Source: Enterobacteriaceae bacterium (GTDB lineage: Bacteria; Pseudomonadota; Gammaproteobacteria; Enterobacterales; Enterobacteriaceae). Taken from it: DNA of 64,000 nt. The position numbers and the translations under genes were made by a program. The DNA lies in contig CABIZV010000001.1 in NCBI GenBank assembly GCA_902363335.1, positions 124,001-188,000 of the forward strand, given 5' to 3'. How positions within the stretch are numbered: the stretch's first letter is position 1; every line of letters begins with the position of its first letter. The notes under the pieces are model-generated. The model was not told where the DNA came from, did no database searches, and worked only from the letters and a program-made list of their open reading frames with translations. Below, one piece after another: positions 60,196-64,000 of the stretch.

Positions 60196-63000
60196 ATGAA
60201 CAGTGATCATCGCGTATTCAGCTCCTTCACATTACCCAACGGTACCGAGCTCAAAAACCGCTTATTTATGGCACCCATGACGACATGCGCCGGTTATTAC
60301 GACGGGTCCGTCAGCAGCGAGCTGGTAGAGTACTACCGTGCACGTGCCGGAAGCATCGGCACCATCATCGTAGAGTGTTGCTTTGTTGACGATTTAGGTC
60401 TGGCCTTCCCGGGCGCGCTTGGGATCGATAGCGATGAAAAGATCGCGGGTCTGGCAAAAATTGCTGAAGCTATCAAGTCTCAGGGTTCTAAAGCGCTCCT
60501 GCAAATCTACCATGGCGGCCGTATGGTCGAACCAAAACTGATTGGCGGTCGTACGCCGGTTGGCCCGAGTGCGGTTGCCGCGCCGCGTGAGGGTGCTGCA
60601 ACGCCGAATGCGCTGTCCACTGAAGAAGTGGAAGCGATGGTGGGCAAGTTTGGTGATGCCGTGCGTCGTGCCATTCAGGCCGGTTTTGACGGCGTTGAGC
60701 TGCATGGGGCAAACACCTATTTGATTCAACAATTTTATTCACCGAACTCAAATCAGCGTGATGATGAGTGGGGCGGCAGCCGCGATAATCGCGCGAAATT
60801 CCCGCTGGCGGTACTGGAAATCACCCATAAAATGGTGCGCCAGTATGCGGACGATTCGTTCATTATCGGTTACCGTTTCTCCCCTGAAGAGATGGAAGTT
60901 CCGGGCATCCGTTTCGATGATACCCTCTATCTGCTGGAAAAACTGGCCGCTCGCGGGCTGGACTATCTGCACTTCTCCGTTGGCGCCACCTTGCGACCAT
61001 CCATTGTCGATATTCATGATCCGACCCCGCTGATTGAAAAATACGTTGCTATGCGTTCTGACACACTGGCGCAGATACCCGTTATGGGTGTCGGCGGAGT
61101 GGTCAACGAAAGTGACGTTGAGACCGCGATGGCGCATGGCTACGATTTAGTCGCCGTGGGTCGTGCCTGTATCGCCTACCCGGATTGGGCCCAGCGTATT
61201 GCCGATGCGCAAACACTCGAACTGTTTATCGATAGCACCCAACGTGAAGCGCTGAACATTCCAGAACCGCTGTGGCGATTCTCGCTGGTGGAGGCGATGA
61301 TCCGTGACATGAGTATGACGGTATCTAAATTCAAACCGGGCGTCTTTATTGAAAAGGTGCAGGATGAAGCAGGCGAACTGGTCATTAACGTCAGCCTGGA
61401 AACAGACCGTATTGCCGATATCGAACTGACCGGTGGTGTCGATCAGGACGTGGAGTTTGTCACCAGTTTTGAAGAAATTCGCTCGCGTATTCTTGATGCC
61501 AACACGCCGCACGTTGATGCTATCTCCGGCGCAACCAGCCAAAGTGAAGCGGTAAAAAAAGCCGTATCAAAAGCGATGGTGAAATCCAGCAAAGCGCTAC
61601 AGGCTGAGGAAGGCGGCGAGTCGTCTGCCCCTCAGGCCTATGATGTCGTGGTTGTGGGTAGCGGCGGTGCCGGTCTTGCGGCCGCCATTCAGGCACATGA
61701 TGACGGCGCGCGCGTGCTGATTGTGGAAAAAATGCCGACCATCGGTGGCAACACCATTAAGGCTTCCGCCGGGATGAACGCCGCCGAAACGCGCTTCCAG
61801 CGGGTTAAGGGCATTCAGGACAGCAAAGAGCTGTTCTATGAAGAAACACTCAAAGGTGGACAACACAAAAACAACCCAGCGCTGCTTCGTCGCTTTGTGG
61901 AAACCGCGCCACAGGCCATCGAATGGCTTGCTGACCGTGGCATCATGCTTAACGATATCACCACCACCGGTGGGATGAGTATTGACCGTACGCATCGTCC
62001 AAAAGATGGTTCTGCCGTTGGCGGCTATCTAATCAGCGGGCTGGTACGCAATGTCACCAAACGTGATATTGATGTCATGCTCGACACATCGGTGGTCGAT
62101 ATCGTGATGGAAAATGGCGAAATCTCGGCTGTTCGCCTGCTGACTGACGAAAAAGAAACCCTGACCGTGCAGACCCGGAGCATTATTATGGCGACCGGTG
62201 GCTTTAGCGCCAACAGTGAGATGGTGGTGAAATATCGTCCTGATTTGGCTGGTTTCGTGACCACCAACCACAAAGGCGCAACCGGCGGCGGTATCGCGCT
62301 GCTGGAACGTATCGGTGCGGGTACGGTTGATATGGGTGAAATTCAGATTCACCCGACTGTCGAACAGAAAACCTCGTATCTGGTCTCTGAATCCATTCGC
62401 GGTGGCGGTGCTATTCTGGTCAGCCAGCAAGGCAGCCGTTTCTTTAATGAGATGGAGACCCGCGACAAAGTCTCCGCGGCGATTATTGCGCTTCCAGAAC
62501 ACTACGCGTACATCGTCTTTGATGAGCATGTGCGCAGCAAAAATAAAGCCGCAGATGAATACATTGCGAAAGGCCTGGTCACCAGCGCCAGCACGGCCAG
62601 CGAACTGGCGGCTAAACTAGGATTGCAAGAGGAGGCGTTCCTGTCCACGCTTGCCCGTTACAATACGGCGGTCGAAAAACAGGATGATGAAGAGTTTGGT
62701 CGCAAAACGGCGCTGCGTGCGCCGTTAAATGAAGGGCCGTTCCACGCGATTCAGATTGCTCCCGGCGTTCACCACACGATGGGTGGGGTGACGATTAATA
62801 CGGATACCTGTGTGCTTAATGAGAATAAACAGGTGATTCCGGGGGCGTATGCTGCGGGTGAGGTCGTGGGCGGGATCCACGGCGGAAATCGTATTGGCGG
62901 CAATGCCGTTGCGGATATCATTATCTTTGGTACGCTTGCCGGTCGTCAGGCCGCTATCCGCGCGCAGCAGGTTCCCTGGGCAATGCTTGAATCAGCGTAA
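60196..63000 (+). CDS. three-domain cytoplasmic NADH:fumarate reductase flavoprotein
   Basis: A 934-residue protein with three flavin domains. Residues about 5-360 are an old yellow enzyme-like NADH:flavin oxidoreductase (HGANTYLIQQFYSPNSNQRD). Residues about 365-460 are an FMN_bind domain with the flavinylation motif DAISGAT, threonine T447 being the site where ApbE attaches FMN. Residues about 482-920 are an FAD_binding_2 fumarate reductase domain starting YDVVVVGSGGAGLAAAIQ with PGVHHTMGGVTINT near the end. It matches the architecture of the Klebsiella pneumoniae enzyme that reduces fumarate with NADH. No signal peptide is present. ATG 60196 follows GGAG by nine bases; the TTG at 60181 overlaps that site and is rejected. 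Confidence 0.93.
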   Translation: MNSDHRVFSSFTLPNGTELKNRLFMAPMTTCAGYYDGSVSSELVEYYRARAGSIGTIIVECCFVDDLGLAFPGALGIDSDEKIAGLAKIAEAIKSQGSKALLQIYHGGRMVEPKLIGGRTPVGPSAVAAPREGAATPNALSTEEVEAMVGKFGDAVRRAIQAGFDGVELHGANTYLIQQFYSPNSNQRDDEWGGSRDNRAKFPLAVLEITHKMVRQYADDSFIIGYRFSPEEMEVPGIRFDDTLYLLEKLAARGLDYLHFSVGATLRPSIVDIHDPTPLIEKYVAMRSDTLAQIPVMGVGGVVNESDVETAMAHGYDLVAVGRACIAYPDWAQRIADAQTLELFIDSTQREALNIPEPLWRFSLVEAMIRDMSMTVSKFKPGVFIEKVQDEAGELVINVSLETDRIADIELTGGVDQDVEFVTSFEEIRSRILDANTPHVDAISGATSQSEAVKKAVSKAMVKSSKALQAEEGGESSAPQAYDVVVVGSGGAGLAAAIQAHDDGARVLIVEKMPTIGGNTIKASAGMNAAETRFQRVKGIQDSKELFYEETLKGGQHKNNPALLRRFVETAPQAIEWLADRGIMLNDITTTGGMSIDRTHRPKDGSAVGGYLISGLVRNVTKRDIDVMLDTSVVDIVMENGEISAVRLLTDEKETLTVQTRSIIMATGGFSANSEMVVKYRPDLAGFVTTNHKGATGGGIALLERIGAGTVDMGEIQIHPTVEQKTSYLVSESIRGGGAILVSQQGSRFFNEMETRDKVSAAIIALPEHYAYIVFDEHVRSKNKAADEYIAKGLVTSASTASELAAKLGLQEEAFLSTLARYNTAVEKQDDEEFGRKTALRAPLNEGPFHAIQIAPGVHHTMGGVTINTDTCVLNENKQVIPGAYAAGEVVGGIHGGNRIGGNAVADIIIFGTLAGRQAAIRAQQVPWAMLESA

Positions 63001-63011
63001 TTAAGCCCGTC

Positions 63012-63038
63012 GCCCGGTTAGTCGTGCTATAACCGGGC
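63012..63038 (+). other. intercistronic hairpin between fumarate reductase and apbE
   Basis: GCCCGGTTA (63012-63020) and TAACCGGGC (63030-63038) form a perfect 9-bp stem, 12 bases after the reductase stop. Without a T-run it may act as a processing or partial termination signal, keeping the maturation enzyme below the level of its substrate protein. Confidence 0.65.
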
Positions 63039-63064
63039 TATCTACTATTCCAAAGGGGCGATTA

Positions 63065-64000
63065 ATGTTAGACACCACAAAGGTTTATAGTTATTCCGCC
63101 GTCCTGATGGGCTCCCCCATCCTGCTCAAACTCTTCGTCAACGATGAAGCGCTTGCCGCGCGCGTTTTTCGCCTGATCAAACACTATGAAGACCTGCTCA
63201 CCGTCAATCGCGCGCAGTCGCAGGTGATGGATATCAACCATGCAGCCGGAAAGCATCCGGTTCGTGTCAGCAGCCCGGTGTATGCCTTAATCAAATGCGC
63301 GAAAGCCGCGAGCACGCTACCCAATAGCGCCTTTAACCTGGCCATAGGCCCACTGGTTAAACGCTGGCGCATTGGCTTTCGTGGTGACAGCGTTCCGCCT
63401 GCCGAGGATATAGCCCGTCTGCTGACGCTAACCAATCCGCAGCAGGTGTTGCTTAATGATGTCGATGAAAGCGTCTATCTGCCTTTGCCGGGGATGGAAA
63501 TCGATCTTGGGGCTATAGCTAAAGGCTACATTGCCGACCGGGTACGCGACTATCTGCGCAAAGAAGGCGTCGAGCAGGGCTTAATCAATCTCGGTGGCAA
63601 CGTTCAGACACTGGGAACACCGGCGGGTCTTTGGTCAATCGGCCTGAAAAAACCGTTCTCTCAGGCTGGCGCCATGATTGGTACCTTAGAAATTGCTGAT
63701 AAATCGGTGGTGACGTCAGGCGTTTATGAACGCTATTTCGCGCAAAATGGTCATATCTATCACCATATCCTGGATCCCCGTACCGGTTATCCGCTGGATA
63801 ATGAACTCGACAGCGTAACGATAGTGAGCGCCGATTCTATCGATGGCGATATCTGGACGACCCTGATGTACGGCATGGGGGTGGAAAAGGCCTGTGCCAC
63901 GCTGCGCGCGCGACCGGATATTGAAGCCATTTTCGTCACTAAATCGAAAGAGGTGATCCTTTCATCGAGCCACCACTATCGATTTACGCTTTTGGATAAC
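63065..64000 (+). CDS. apbE: FAD:protein FMN transferase ApbE, truncated by window end
   Basis: ApbE transfers FMN from FAD to a threonine in FMN_bind domains. The frame opens at ATG 63065 (MLDTTKVYSYSAVLMGSP) and runs 312 codons to the window edge without a stop. Family motifs visible on translation are MEIDLGAIAKGYIADRV, LINLGGNVQTLG and HHILDPRTGYPLDNE, the last including the Mg-binding region, followed by DSIDGDIWTT. There is no signal peptide or lipobox, unlike the exported ApbE for Rnf/Nqr, so it should act in the cytoplasm on the adjacent fumarate reductase. Confidence 0.93.
   Translation, partial: MLDTTKVYSYSAVLMGSPILLKLFVNDEALAARVFRLIKHYEDLLTVNRAQSQVMDINHAAGKHPVRVSSPVYALIKCAKAASTLPNSAFNLAIGPLVKRWRIGFRGDSVPPAEDIARLLTLTNPQQVLLNDVDESVYLPLPGMEIDLGAIAKGYIADRVRDYLRKEGVEQGLINLGGNVQTLGTPAGLWSIGLKKPFSQAGAMIGTLEIADKSVVTSGVYERYFAQNGHIYHHILDPRTGYPLDNELDSVTIVSADSIDGDIWTTLMYGMGVEKACATLRARPDIEAIFVTKSKEVILSSSHHYRFTLLDN

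Noticed and set aside
1..64000. CRISPR array, complete prophage or insertion sequence
   Set aside because: No regularly spaced direct repeats, no transposase and no phage structural genes were found in the window.

Overview
The window is a chromosomal segment of a member of the Enterobacteriaceae. It keeps the backbone order known from Escherichia coli near 44 min: the end of the colanic acid locus, galF, O-antigen genes, gnd, ugd, wzz, the his operon, yeeZ, plaP, tsuAB, sbcB, dacD, yeeA, tmaR, cobUST, four tRNA-Asn genes, nac, cbl, mtfA and serU. The presence of nac, of cobUST without a cbi operon beside it, and of a Klebsiella-type cytoplasmic fumarate reductase with ApbE argues against Salmonella and for an Enterobacter/Leclercia/Kluyvera/Citrobacter-like organism. 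The genus cannot be fixed from this sequence alone.

Region 1 (1-19.8 kb) is surface polysaccharide. The tail of the colanic acid cluster (wcaL fragment, wcaM) and galF are followed by a promoter, a JUMPStart/ops element and a low-GC O-antigen cluster of Wzx/Wzy type: flippase, polymerase, five glycosyltransferases, manC and manB for GDP-mannose, and a WbaP-type initiating sugar-phosphate transferase. gnd, ugd and the chain-length regulator wzz close it. Region 2 (19.8-27.1 kb, minus strand) is the complete, tightly overlapped his operon hisGDCBHAFI with its leader peptide, attenuator and promoter.

Region 3 (27.2-38.5 kb) holds backbone genes: yeeZ, yoeI/plaP (putrescine import), tsuA-tsuB (thiosulfate import), sbcB, dacD, yeeA, tmaR and the cobalamin-salvage genes cobU-cobS-cobT. 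Compared with E. coli K-12, yeeY, yefM-yoeB and sbmC are absent.

Region 4 (38.5-56.2 kb) is the plastic part, punctuated by four near-identical tRNA-Asn genes in both orientations. It contains a flavodoxin-fold oxidoreductase with a divergent HxlR regulator, a HigBA-type toxin-antitoxin pair, an integrase remnant beside a tRNA-Asn, yeeO, amn, ldtA, a Gfo/Idh/MocA oxidoreductase, an EamA exporter with a divergent MocR regulator, nac and cbl, an unrecognised 866-residue protein, mtfA, tRNA-Ser(CGA) and a small lipoprotein.

Region 5 (56.3-64 kb) looks like an anaerobic C4-dicarboxylate module. A DASS-family carrier and an iron-sulfur fumarase lie on the minus strand. Opposite them is a three-domain NADH:fumarate reductase-like flavoprotein followed by apbE (cut by the window end), which would attach its covalent FMN. 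The divergent promoter region carries a perfect FNR palindrome. Together these genes would import dicarboxylates, make fumarate from malate and reduce fumarate with NADH.
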